A stretch of 64,000 bases of DNA from an uncultured Christensenella sp. (lineage in GTDB: Bacteria > Bacillota > Clostridia > Christensenellales > UBA3700), in the NCBI GenBank assembly GCA_910579785.1, contig CAJTVJ010000005.1, forward strand, positions 33,843 through 97,842. Reading direction: 5' to 3'. A program made the position numbers and the translations under genes. Positions within the stretch are counted from its first letter, which is position 1; the number at the start of each line of letters is the position of its first letter. A model generated the notes under the pieces. It saw only the letters and a list, made by a program, of their open reading frames with translations, was not told the origin of the DNA and searched no databases. Below, in pieces: positions 45,057-53,975 of the stretch.

Positions 45057-48000
45057 GCTCTGCCTCCTTTCTTTTTCTTAGAATTGATGACCAACGTCAA
45101 TACCAATACTGCCGCAAGCATTACTGCCGACAGAGTGATAAGCGTTGCCGCAGCGGCTTTGTTGAAGCCCTTTTCAAGATTTATCATTATCACTGCGGAT
45201 TCCACTGCGTCATAGTTGTCGTTGCCTTCAACGTATGCCTTGACCCAATAAGTGCCTTCTTTGGCTTTCTTCAAATCGCCTTTGTACTCCTTGGTGCAAG
45301 CCTCGTCGGTATAATACTTGACGACAGTCTCGCCAAACTTAGCCTTTGGCTTGCTTGCGTCGTCCGTCCAAGGCAACTCTTTCAAGTCGCCGCCTATTGC
45401 AGGCATCTCGATAAATTCATTTCTCGACTTGCTGATAGTGTATTCTATCGTCTTGGAAGACGTAGCAGATATCACGTAGTTGGGATTGCTAAGCCCCGAA
45501 GCAGTCGCCTTGTATGACGAGTTGGCGTTGACGCCCTTGCCTGTGACGATAACTTCGACGTCGTCGCCCTTTATCAAGCCCTCGATTATCGCATTTGGAG
45601 CTTGCTCGCTGCCATTGTAAGAAAGATCGGTATTGCTCCAATAAATCTTAACTTCTTTCGGCAATATCTCAAACTCTGCGGTGTTGTTGACAACGATATA
45701 ATTGGTATCGCTGAGAGAATCTATCGTCGCGGTATGCTTACCTGCATTTTTCTGACCGCCGCCGACAACCGCGTTGCACACGATATCGCCGATAAGATCT
45801 TCTTTATTCACCTTTGCAGTCGGAGCCTTTTGCTCTCCGTCATACTCAAATTGCATATTTTTCCAAGTCACGTATACAGGCTTAGGAGCGATAACAAACG
45901 TCTGCTCATTGTTGGCTACCGTATAGTTCTTGCTGGTAGTCGTTACTATCGCCGTCTGCGTACCTGCATTCACTGCGCCCTCAACGACCAACTTGCCGTA
46001 AGTGTCGCCCTGAATCAATCCCGACTCATAAGTTACGGTCGGAGCCTGCGCAATGCCGTTGTATACGTATTCACCGATATTCCAGCTGACAGTGATAGGT
46101 CTCGGAGTGATTTCCCATACAAAAGTTCTGGATTCGTCGTCTGCCGGCATCTTATAGTTCTTGTTGGTGCCGATGCCCGTCAACTTGGCGGTATACTTGC
46201 CTGCGTCTCTTCCGCTGATAGAAGCATACGCAGCAGTGATCGTATCAACGTCTTCTTCCAATACTCCGTCCAATCTTGCTGAAATGAAGTGCTGCTGGAA
46301 GTTATATACGTAACTGTCATTGCTATCAAGCGTCCAAATTACTTTGAGCTCTTTCGGCAAAATCACGTACTTGCTGCCCATACCGTGAGCGGAATCTTCG
46401 TGTATTTCAAAATTGTCTGCGTGTTCTTGATACAACTCAAACGCGATATCGTAGGTGCCTGCGTCAGTTGGATTGTTCAAGACGTAGAATCTGCCAAGCT
46501 CCTCGATAGGCAAACTCAAAACGTCGCAGCCCTGCGCATTCAAGTAAGCAATCTTAGCCTCTTGCACAATTCTCTTTGAAAGCGCGTCTGCATCTTCATA
46601 TATATTGTCGCCGTATACGCTGTGAGCACCGTCAAAGAAGCTGAGATATGCCTGCCCCTTCGCTACGTCAAAAGTCCATTCTCCGTCTTCCGCCATATGG
46701 TTGGCAGCCTCGACTACGTATCTAAACGTGACAGATCCAGCCTTGTCATAATACGGAGCGTCAACTTGAACGCCGTCTTGGTATATCGTTATCTTTGCAC
46801 TCTCCCAAACTGCCGCGTCGTCATCGTCCGCAAACGTATTGGCATTGATATAATTCTTTGCGACCACGTCTTTGAAGTTGAAAACGCCTTGTGAGCCGAG
46901 ATATTTTAATCCGGTGTATGTCAGCGGCAGAGACAAACTCATCTTTGCAGGAGTTATGATATAATAACCGCAATCTTTGCTGCTATCTTCTGCATTGACG
47001 TACGTCGGGTCATAGTTGCTGCCTACGAAAGAAGCGGTGATCTTGTACCGTCCTGCCGGCAGGAATTCCTTATCCGAAACAGTCGCACCGTTCAAAGTAA
47101 GCAATATAGGATTGTCTTTTAACGTTACGTTGCCGCCAATCACGCCGTCTATTACGTTAATCTCGCCTTGAACGATACTGTGCGAGCCGCGCGACGCGCC
47201 GTAGCTGCCGCCGTTTTGATTTTTGATTTCAACCGTCACAGGTCTCGGCACAATTCTGTAATTGCAACTTGTGTTGGTCAACTCGTAGTTGAGAGAATAG
47301 TTATTTTCGCCCATTGAACTGTGAGCTGCGTGAGCTTGATAGTACATACCCTCTTCGTTTGCATTATAATCAGGTCCGCCGTTGCCCGTTATATCGAGTT
47401 CAACGTATGTGCCGTCAAGGGTAGCAAACCTTGCCATAAGCGTAGGTCTTGTGCCGTTGTTGTAATAATACTCAGGCATTGAGTCTGTCCTTGTCTTCCA
47501 ATTATTATCCCTATCGTCCGTCATCCATTTGACTTCAACTTTCTTGGGATTGATCTTATATGCGTGAGCATTGCACTTTGACTCTGCGCCGGGAGCTTGA
47601 TAGTAATCAGGCAAATAGTTGTAAGCCAAAGCGTTGTTGTCGGTATTGAATTTATGGAAAATTCTATACGTACCGACGTTGTTTTGATAAGATCCGATAG
47701 GAAGTTCTGGATTTTCCTCAGTCATATTATTCGGATCGACAACGTAGAAGATAAAGTCGTCGATAGCATATCTTGTGATATCTTCCTCTATGCGCTCGCC
47801 GTTGTATATACGGAAAGATACGATAGAGATATTGGCGTTGCGCTTTATCCAATCGGACAAACTTGAAAGTGTGAAATCTCCAAGCTGATGTCCGTATTCC
47901 TTGCTGACCTGATCCATCTTGATAGTCACGTTGGCTCTGTCAACAAAGAGCGTAACGATACCCGTCTCGAAAGTCTCATGGTTGGGAGCTTCGATACGCA

Positions 48001-51000
48001 GTTTGATCTCATACTTACCTGCGTCTTTGACTGTAAACTTATCTCCCGGAATAAATTCAGGGTTTTCCTCCCTTACGTCTTCTCTTGACAATACCTTATA
48101 ACTTACGCTGACGTTGTTCTTCACATATTCGACGTCGCCGCCTGCAACTATCCAATCGGAATTAAAGTCAATCTCCTGTTCTCTCGCATTGAAATATTTA
48201 CGCGGAAGTTCATTGGTCGTAAACGCCAAACTTGCAGGCTTGATAGTCAACGTGCCGTCGACTACCAAAATTTGGTAATTCCTAGCCACGTCAGTATCCG
48301 CCAATCTTGCGCTGATTGAATAAGAGTATCCCTGTCCGTCGCCGCTCACCGGCAAATACTTAAAGTTGGACGGCAACGTCTTGTTGGATTTGAAGAAAAT
48401 CTCAAATATATCCGTACGTTTATCGTTGCCTACGAAAGGACTCTTTGACGCGTCGGTAACGTCGTAATTCGGCGTCTGCGAATATACGTTGAGAGCATTG
48501 TTTATCTCTGCGACGCTCGCATTTTGAACACCGTAGATAAATTCTCTGCTATGCAGCTCTATTTCAAGCCTCTTTGGACTGATTTCAAAAGTCGTTGAGC
48601 GATTTTCGTCGTCAGGGTCAAGAGTATAGTTGGAACTTCCTATTATAGAATTTGCATATGCGGTATAAGTACCGGCAGTATGAGCATGACCTCCCACAAA
48701 GGAAGCGCCCGTTCCTGCCACTGCTCCGTACGTCAATTCAAGACGAACGTTATTTACGTCATCCGGAAGCACTCCGATAAGCTCAAATCCCGTATGGCTG
48801 TTGCCGTGACTGCCGTATTCTTCATCAAGTCCCGTCCAGTTGACGTATATCGTCCTCGGCAATACGCGGTATGCGTCGATATTGGACGTATCGGTCTCAC
48901 CTACGCGAGGTATAAAGCGGAAGTTTTCAAAATCGGTCGGAGCGCCGTCAACCCCACGCATAAACAGCGTATAGTAGCCGATACTCTCGTTGGTCTTCAT
49001 CTCAGTTTCGAGATCGCCCTTGCCGACAAAGAATTCGATATACTGCATAAGTTTTGCTTTTGCAGCCTCAGGGTCTACGTCCCAAAGGTTTCTATCGCCG
49101 TTCTCTCCGCCCATAAAACCGTTGATAAATTCGATATCAATCTTCTCAAATATCTGCTCCGACGTATATACGGCATAACCGTACTCGGCGTTTGTAATGC
49201 CTTCGCCGACTCTTACCGATATCCAATCAGTAAGTATATTGAGCTCTATTTTATGTCTGAATTCAACAAAGTTTTTGTTGCCTGTCACCTCAAACCATAC
49301 GTAGTATTTGCCTATGCCTGTATCGGTAGTCTCGTCCACCCATTGAAGCGACGCGTCGTCGTAATTCAAATTGTCGCTTTGGAAGAATTTGTCGCTCATT
49401 CTTATCGTGAAAGAATCAAGCCCAACGCCCTCAACGCCAACGGTCACTCTTGAAATAAGGTCGCCTATCTTTATCGTCTTCGCTTCGTCAGAATCATAGT
49501 CAATATTGAACTGTCTGCCTGTATAACGTATGTTGGCCTGCGTAATCGTGAATTTTGGGAAATTGACGATCTGCACGTTGTAATTTTGACGCACAGAGCC
49601 GTCCATACCTTCCCCGTCGTTGTCGGCAAGCGCAATATCATAAGAGCCTACGTCTACAAGACCGTTGCCGTGAGCGTCGGTGACAAACTTATAATTGCGG
49701 AAGTGATCGCCATAGAAAGTCGCGCTGTTTTCTGCATAATCCCAAATTGCGGTCGGGTTGCTCACAGGGTCTACAAGCGCGCCGATCGGCACGTCTTTTG
49801 CTTTGCCGTATACTGCGGTCTGATCGTCGACAATGATATTTATGTCGAGTTTGACTATCTTAAAGGTATGACTCTTTTCGCTCTCTACTATCTCGTATCT
49901 ATCCATGTTGATTTGCGTTGTCAAATCGGTAGACACCGTATAGCTACCTACGTTTTTACCTTCAAGTTCTATAGACTTAAAGTATATTGAATCACCCTCA
50001 ACGACATTCTCAACTCCGTTGAACGTGCTTGGAGCTGTCGGGAATACCGTCGGATTAGAGTTGCTGAATACATATTGATCTTTGTCGGCGCCCTGCCATC
50101 TGTCGCCGTTTTGCTGCCAATCGACGTGCAACAATCTCTTGCTTACTTTATAAGCGTTGTTGTTTGCCTCATTGAGATAATTAACGCTGAAATTGTCCTC
50201 TTTTTCGTTGACTTCGGCTCTTATTCTGTGCTGTATCGTATAGTCGCCTGCGACAGCCTTGCGCGAAGTTACGGGCAACGAAGTCTTTGCGTCCAGCAAA
50301 TAGAATTCAAATATTTGAGACGGATGCAAATCTCTATTCTCAACCGTGAAAGTAATATCGCATATCGTCGTTATATCCACCGACTCATATTTTACGTCGC
50401 CGTAATATACGGTGGTGTTTTGACCGCCGATAGTTATCAATATGCTGGCAGGTCTCATCTCTTGTATAAAGCTGCCCGTCTTAGGCAAATGGTTATCAGC
50501 CGTAATCTTATAATATATTCTCTTGCCTGATTCGGATACGTCTTTTATCTTCACGTCAGACCAAGGACCGTCAATACTCACCTCGCTGTACTGTATCGTC
50601 ACAGCAGTGTCCATATGCTCTTTTTCATAACCGTAAACTGTGATAACTTCACTGTTTTTTGCCAAAGTTATGTCTTGAAGATCGCCGTTGTAAGTCTTGA
50701 CAGGCGTACTTCCCGTCGACGCCTCGATTTGAGCCGGAGTTACGTGGAACACGCCGTCGCTGCCTGAAACGATCTCATAGTTAGGATTGTTTTTGTTGAC
50801 AAATTGCAAAGTATGATCGCCGACGATAAAATACTTATTATCAGACGTGCGCTGTGCAATGATATTGACGTCAAATACGGCGCTATACGTATCAACGAGC
50901 GCATTTTTGTTGGATACCGCGCTGTTTGACGCTATATCCGCATCAAGCGTAGCCGTATAAGCCGAACCGTTGGTATTGTTGAGAAGCGTATCGTTTTTAT

Positions 51001-53431
51001 ACTCTTCTACTACTTCGTCAGCAGTGACCTTAAATGCGTAACGTCTCGTCCTATCGCATATGTCAATAGATATCTTTCTTCTTAAAATGCTAAATTCATG
51101 AGTATTGTTGGATATGACGTAATTGCCGTTGGTAGACGAAACTGCGGCAACGTATCTGCCGGCATTGACCGCATTGCCGTTGACAAGAGCTACCGGATCG
51201 TCGCTGTCAAGCATCTTTCCTTCGCCGACGCCTATTGCCGAAAGCACGACGTTGTCTTTGGAATCTCCTGCCGCTAATTGCGACGTATCTTTTATCTCTG
51301 CCGTCGGTCTGTGACCTCTTGCGCCGTCATACCACATATTGGCGTTGTCTGTCCAATCTACCGTTATGGATTTTGGCAAAACAACGTAAGCATTGGCGTC
51401 GGTGCCGCCGAAATTGATATTTGCAATCTTTTCGCTGCCCTCTGCCGTCTTCTGCGCGTGTATGTTATAACTGCCCGCGCCGGGTATCGATCCCTCGGGC
51501 ATAACGGCATTGTCGCTGCCAATGACCTGGAATGATATAAACTCTTTGAGATACGCTACCGTCTCCTCTCTTGACGTCGCGTCTAAAATATTAGGAGTTT
51601 CGTCAGCCAACAAATTAGTAAATATTTCGTCGCTGGTCAACAAATCGGCTCCGTAAGTGACTTGATGCTGTTTAAGTCTCACCTCAATATCCGCAGGCAC
51701 AACGGTGACGTTGAAACTTCCTGTCGCGTCAACGTGATTGGGCGCATTGACTATATAATATATCTTATGTACGCCTATTCCGCTGACGTCTATACTGTCT
51801 GTCAAACCTTGGTCTTGCCAAGAGCCCCACAAGCTGCCTCTCGGCTCGTCGCTGAGCAACAACTGAATTGGATTTTTCTCAGGCGCCGTCATAGTATACT
51901 GAGGATTCTCTAAACCGTGAATAGTAATAGGAGACTTTCCGTTGTAATCTCGCTCTATACTTTGAGCAATAGACACCGTAAGAGGCGCTTTATTTATCTT
52001 ATACCATATTGTCACGTCGCCGGTTCCTCCGCCTTGCCACGTGAGTTTGACTTTTGTATTGCCGGCGTCTCCTCCCGCTAGGAAATAACCTATATCGGGA
52101 CTAGGTTTAAGCACTATTGAATAATATCCGGCATTGGTCATATTCAAACCGTCCGGATTGAGAGAAGAGCCGAATGAAGATACTCCGTACTTTACGGTAG
52201 GCGTAAGCAAATATTTACTTACGTAATTACCAAGACCGTTTAGATCCTTGTTAAAATCACTCCAAACGCTGCTTACTGTATATGCGCTGCCTATATAGTC
52301 GTTTTCAATAGGCGCATTCTGCGATCCAGTCCTAGGCATAGCAACTTCCAAAGTGAAATAGTAGTTTTCCACTCTGCTTTTCATTGTGTTTATTTCGGAC
52401 TGAGTAGTCTTTCTCTTGCTCAACAAAGGTTTTACTTCATTGTCTCTAAAATTCTCAAATTTACTTTGCTCTGTGCTCGACATATAAGATTTGACAGCCG
52501 TATATTGCTTATCAAGCTTTTGCATAGCAGATAAAAGTCCAGACTTGTCATATATGTTAATGTTTATGCTGATATCATCAAGCACAGGCATATCCGTGGA
52601 ATATACCGCCGGCTTATATCTGTATGATCTGGCAGTCGACGCAGGCTCTGTATTTGTCAATATCCATTGCAGTTTTGAATTGAACCATTCGTAGTGTCTA
52701 GTTCCGAATATAGGAGTACCGGCATAACGTTGATATTTGCCATTTTCAGTCAACTTTCCTTTACCCGACATAGTGACGTTGACAATACCCTGTTGATTAC
52801 TGTCATAATTTGCGCCTTCCATATAGGTGGTGTGATAATCTTGACTATCCTCAGACCATCCCCAATTTTCACCTAGCCTCAAATTCTTTTTAGCGCCAAG
52901 AGGCACTTCTGGCGTAGGCACGTAGTTATCAAAGAATTTACGCATATTGGTGTTGGGATACTGACCGTTGACTTTTGCTTTATTATTGTTTCTATTTGAC
53001 TGTCCCTGCCAAGTTATGTCGGACTCAGGATACAATCCCATTGCAGAATGAAAAAGCATTTGATGATTATCACTGTTTCCAGAACCGCCATAATGGAAAT
53101 ACATTCTGTAAAAATAACCTAACGTAGCTAAATCCTCAGTTACGTCCATATAAATTTCCGTAGGAAAATATATCCATACATGGTCGTCTGAATTTTCTTT
53201 TGCCAAAACAAGAGCCATATTATTTTTATCGAACGTCATTTCCTTTGACATTCCATAACCGCCATACGCACCTGAATCATAATTGCTATATGGGTCAGCA
53301 GCAGTAGGCGTAACTTCTAAATCATCCCTTTTATTAGGCACGAAAATAAGGCATGCTGCCGCTACTATGGCTACGCACATTATCGCAACCGTTAACAAAG
53401 TGACCAACTTGCCTTTTTTGTTGATATTCAT
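45053..53431 (-). CDS. Giant MBG-repeat surface protein
   Basis: This 2792-residue exported protein has an N-terminal signal/anchor (about 8-28), a C-terminal helix (LITLSAVMLAAVLVLTLVI) and a KKKKGGRA tail, but no LPxTG. Repeats resemble the MBG (mostly beta, glycine-rich) surface domains. A four-part block recurs: a unit with a Y-G motif, a unit with a V-x-W strand after L-P-[KR], a unit starting I-x-[PR] with a Y-G or Y-A, and a unit with T-P-A or K-P-A. The first unit recurs near residues 594, 1007, 1412, 1845 and 2269, a period of 405-433. Near 2360-2640 the V-x-W units follow one another directly. GGGGG at 8 bases selects the ATG at 53431. It is probably an adhesin or stalk. Confidence 0.88.
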   Translation of the reverse strand: MNINKKGKLVTLLTVAIMCVAIVAAACLIFVPNKRDDLEVTPTAADPYSNYDSGAYGGYGMSKEMTFDKNNMALVLAKENSDDHVWIYFPTEIYMDVTEDLATLGYFYRMYFHYGGSGNSDNHQMLFHSAMGLYPESDITWQGQSNRNNNKAKVNGQYPNTNMRKFFDNYVPTPEVPLGAKKNLRLGENWGWSEDSQDYHTTYMEGANYDSNQQGIVNVTMSGKGKLTENGKYQRYAGTPIFGTRHYEWFNSKLQWILTNTEPASTARSYRYKPAVYSTDMPVLDDISININIYDKSGLLSAMQKLDKQYTAVKSYMSSTEQSKFENFRDNEVKPLLSKRKTTQSEINTMKSRVENYYFTLEVAMPRTGSQNAPIENDYIGSAYTVSSVWSDFNKDLNGLGNYVSKYLLTPTVKYGVSSFGSSLNPDGLNMTNAGYYSIVLKPSPDIGYFLAGGDAGNTKVKLTWQGGGTGDVTIWYKINKAPLTVSIAQSIERDYNGKSPITIHGLENPQYTMTAPEKNPIQLLLSDEPRGSLWGSWQDQGLTDSIDVSGIGVHKIYYIVNAPNHVDATGSFNVTVVPADIEVRLKQHQVTYGADLLTSDEIFTNLLADETPNILDATSREETVAYLKEFISFQVIGSDNAVMPEGSIPGAGSYNIHAQKTAEGSEKIANINFGGTDANAYVVLPKSITVDWTDNANMWYDGARGHRPTAEIKDTSQLAAGDSKDNVVLSAIGVGEGKMLDSDDPVALVNGNAVNAGRYVAAVSSTNGNYVISNNTHEFSILRRKISIDICDRTRRYAFKVTADEVVEEYKNDTLLNNTNGSAYTATLDADIASNSAVSNKNALVDTYSAVFDVNIIAQRTSDNKYFIVGDHTLQFVNKNNPNYEIVSGSDGVFHVTPAQIEASTGSTPVKTYNGDLQDITLAKNSEVITVYGYEKEHMDTAVTIQYSEVSIDGPWSDVKIKDVSESGKRIYYKITADNHLPKTGSFIQEMRPASILITIGGQNTTVYYGDVKYESVDITTICDITFTVENRDLHPSQIFEFYLLDAKTSLPVTSRKAVAGDYTIQHRIRAEVNEKEDNFSVNYLNEANNNAYKVSKRLLHVDWQQNGDRWQGADKDQYVFSNSNPTVFPTAPSTFNGVENVVEGDSIYFKSIELEGKNVGSYTVSTDLTTQINMDRYEIVESEKSHTFKIVKLDINIIVDDQTAVYGKAKDVPIGALVDPVSNPTAIWDYAENSATFYGDHFRNYKFVTDAHGNGLVDVGSYDIALADNDGEGMDGSVRQNYNVQIVNFPKFTITQANIRYTGRQFNIDYDSDEAKTIKIGDLISRVTVGVEGVGLDSFTIRMSDKFFQSDNLNYDDASLQWVDETTDTGIGKYYVWFEVTGNKNFVEFRHKIELNILTDWISVRVGEGITNAEYGYAVYTSEQIFEKIDIEFINGFMGGENGDRNLWDVDPEAAKAKLMQYIEFFVGKGDLETEMKTNESIGYYTLFMRGVDGAPTDFENFRFIPRVGETDTSNIDAYRVLPRTIYVNWTGLDEEYGSHGNSHTGFELIGVLPDDVNNVRLELTYGAVAGTGASFVGGHAHTAGTYTAYANSIIGSSNYTLDPDDENRSTTFEISPKRLEIELHSREFIYGVQNASVAEINNALNVYSQTPNYDVTDASKSPFVGNDKRTDIFEIFFKSNKTLPSNFKYLPVSGDGQGYSYSISARLADTDVARNYQILVVDGTLTIKPASLAFTTNELPRKYFNAREQEIDFNSDWIVAGGDVEYVKNNVSVSYKVLSREDVREENPEFIPGDKFTVKDAGKYEIKLRIEAPNHETFETGIVTLFVDRANVTIKMDQVSKEYGHQLGDFTLSSLSDWIKRNANISIVSFRIYNGERIEEDITRYAIDDFIFYVVDPNNMTEENPELPIGSYQNNVGTYRIFHKFNTDNNALAYNYLPDYYQAPGAESKCNAHAYKINPKKVEVKWMTDDRDNNWKTRTDSMPEYYYNNGTRPTLMARFATLDGTYVELDITGNGGPDYNANEEGMYYQAHAAHSSMGENNYSLNYELTNTSCNYRIVPRPVTVEIKNQNGGSYGASRGSHSIVQGEINVIDGVIGGNVTLKDNPILLTLNGATVSDKEFLPAGRYKITASFVGSNYDPTYVNAEDSSKDCGYYIITPAKMSLSLPLTYTGLKYLGSQGVFNFKDVVAKNYINANTFADDDDAAVWESAKITIYQDGVQVDAPYYDKAGSVTFRYVVEAANHMAEDGEWTFDVAKGQAYLSFFDGAHSVYGDNIYEDADALSKRIVQEAKIAYLNAQGCDVLSLPIEELGRFYVLNNPTDAGTYDIAFELYQEHADNFEIHEDSAHGMGSKYVILPKELKVIWTLDSNDSYVYNFQQHFISARLDGVLEEDVDTITAAYASISGRDAGKYTAKLTGIGTNKNYKMPADDESRTFVWEITPRPITVSWNIGEYVYNGIAQAPTVTYESGLIQGDTYGKLVVEGAVNAGTQTAIVTTTSKNYTVANNEQTFVIAPKPVYVTWKNMQFEYDGEQKAPTAKVNKEDLIGDIVCNAVVGGGQKNAGKHTATIDSLSDTNYIVVNNTAEFEILPKEVKIYWSNTDLSYNGSEQAPNAIIEGLIKGDDVEVIVTGKGVNANSSYKATASGLSNPNYVISATSSKTIEYTISKSRNEFIEMPAIGGDLKELPWTDDASKPKAKFGETVVKYYTDEACTKEYKGDLKKAKEGTYWVKAYVEGNDNYDAVESAVIMINLEKGFNKAAAATLITLSAVMLAAVLVLTLVINSKKKKGGRA

Positions 53432-53467
53432 GATCATATCCCCCAATATATATAACTATACAATGGT

Positions 53468-53497
53468 ATTCTATCACGCGCAATATATATATGTCAA
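53468..53497 (-). promoter_or_regulatory. Promoter for the MBG giant gene
   Basis: TTGACA (53492-53497) and TAGAAT (53468-53473) have an 18-base spacer on the minus strand, about 30 bases before the start codon. Confidence 0.65.
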
Positions 53498-53975
53498 TGT
53501 CTAAATTTAATTTTGTACCTTCAATCAAGTATTTTTTTATAAAAAAATTTTATGGATACCCCCTATTTTTATTAAAACTACATTAAAATCGCCCCAAAAT
53601 AAACTTAACTTTGATATTTTTTTAACAATATAAATTGTTTATTAAAAATCATAATCAAGTCGCTATATTATAATTATTATAATTATTTAATTAAATCAAT
53701 ATTAGACTTTATTTTAATTTTAATATATTCAAAAGTACTTATTCAATTTGATTAGACCTCTCCGCTTCGGTCGAGGTAACCATATATACTTACAAATTTA
53801 AACGGAAATCGTCATTTCCCTATAACTTCCGAAGGACTGCTTTTGCAAGCAGTCCTTCGAAAGTTTATAAAAGGTCGCACATCATGAAAAAGTCATAATA
53901 ATTATATATACATTCTAACATTAGAAAAGTAAAATTGCAATATCAAATCTTAAAATTTTACATAAACTTTCAATA
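53498..53975. repeat. AT-rich gap with one hairpin repeat and a strong stem
   Basis: No gene is seen. A 28-nt hairpin repeat (53751-53781; arms ACCTC/GAGGT, left part only) is followed by a strong stem at 53830-53859, CGAAGGACTGCTT/AAGCAGTCCTTCG. The stem lacks a clear T-run on the minus strand, so it is only a possible terminator for the ABC operon. The rest is very AT-rich, with runs of A and T upstream of the MBG gene promoter. Confidence 0.6.
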
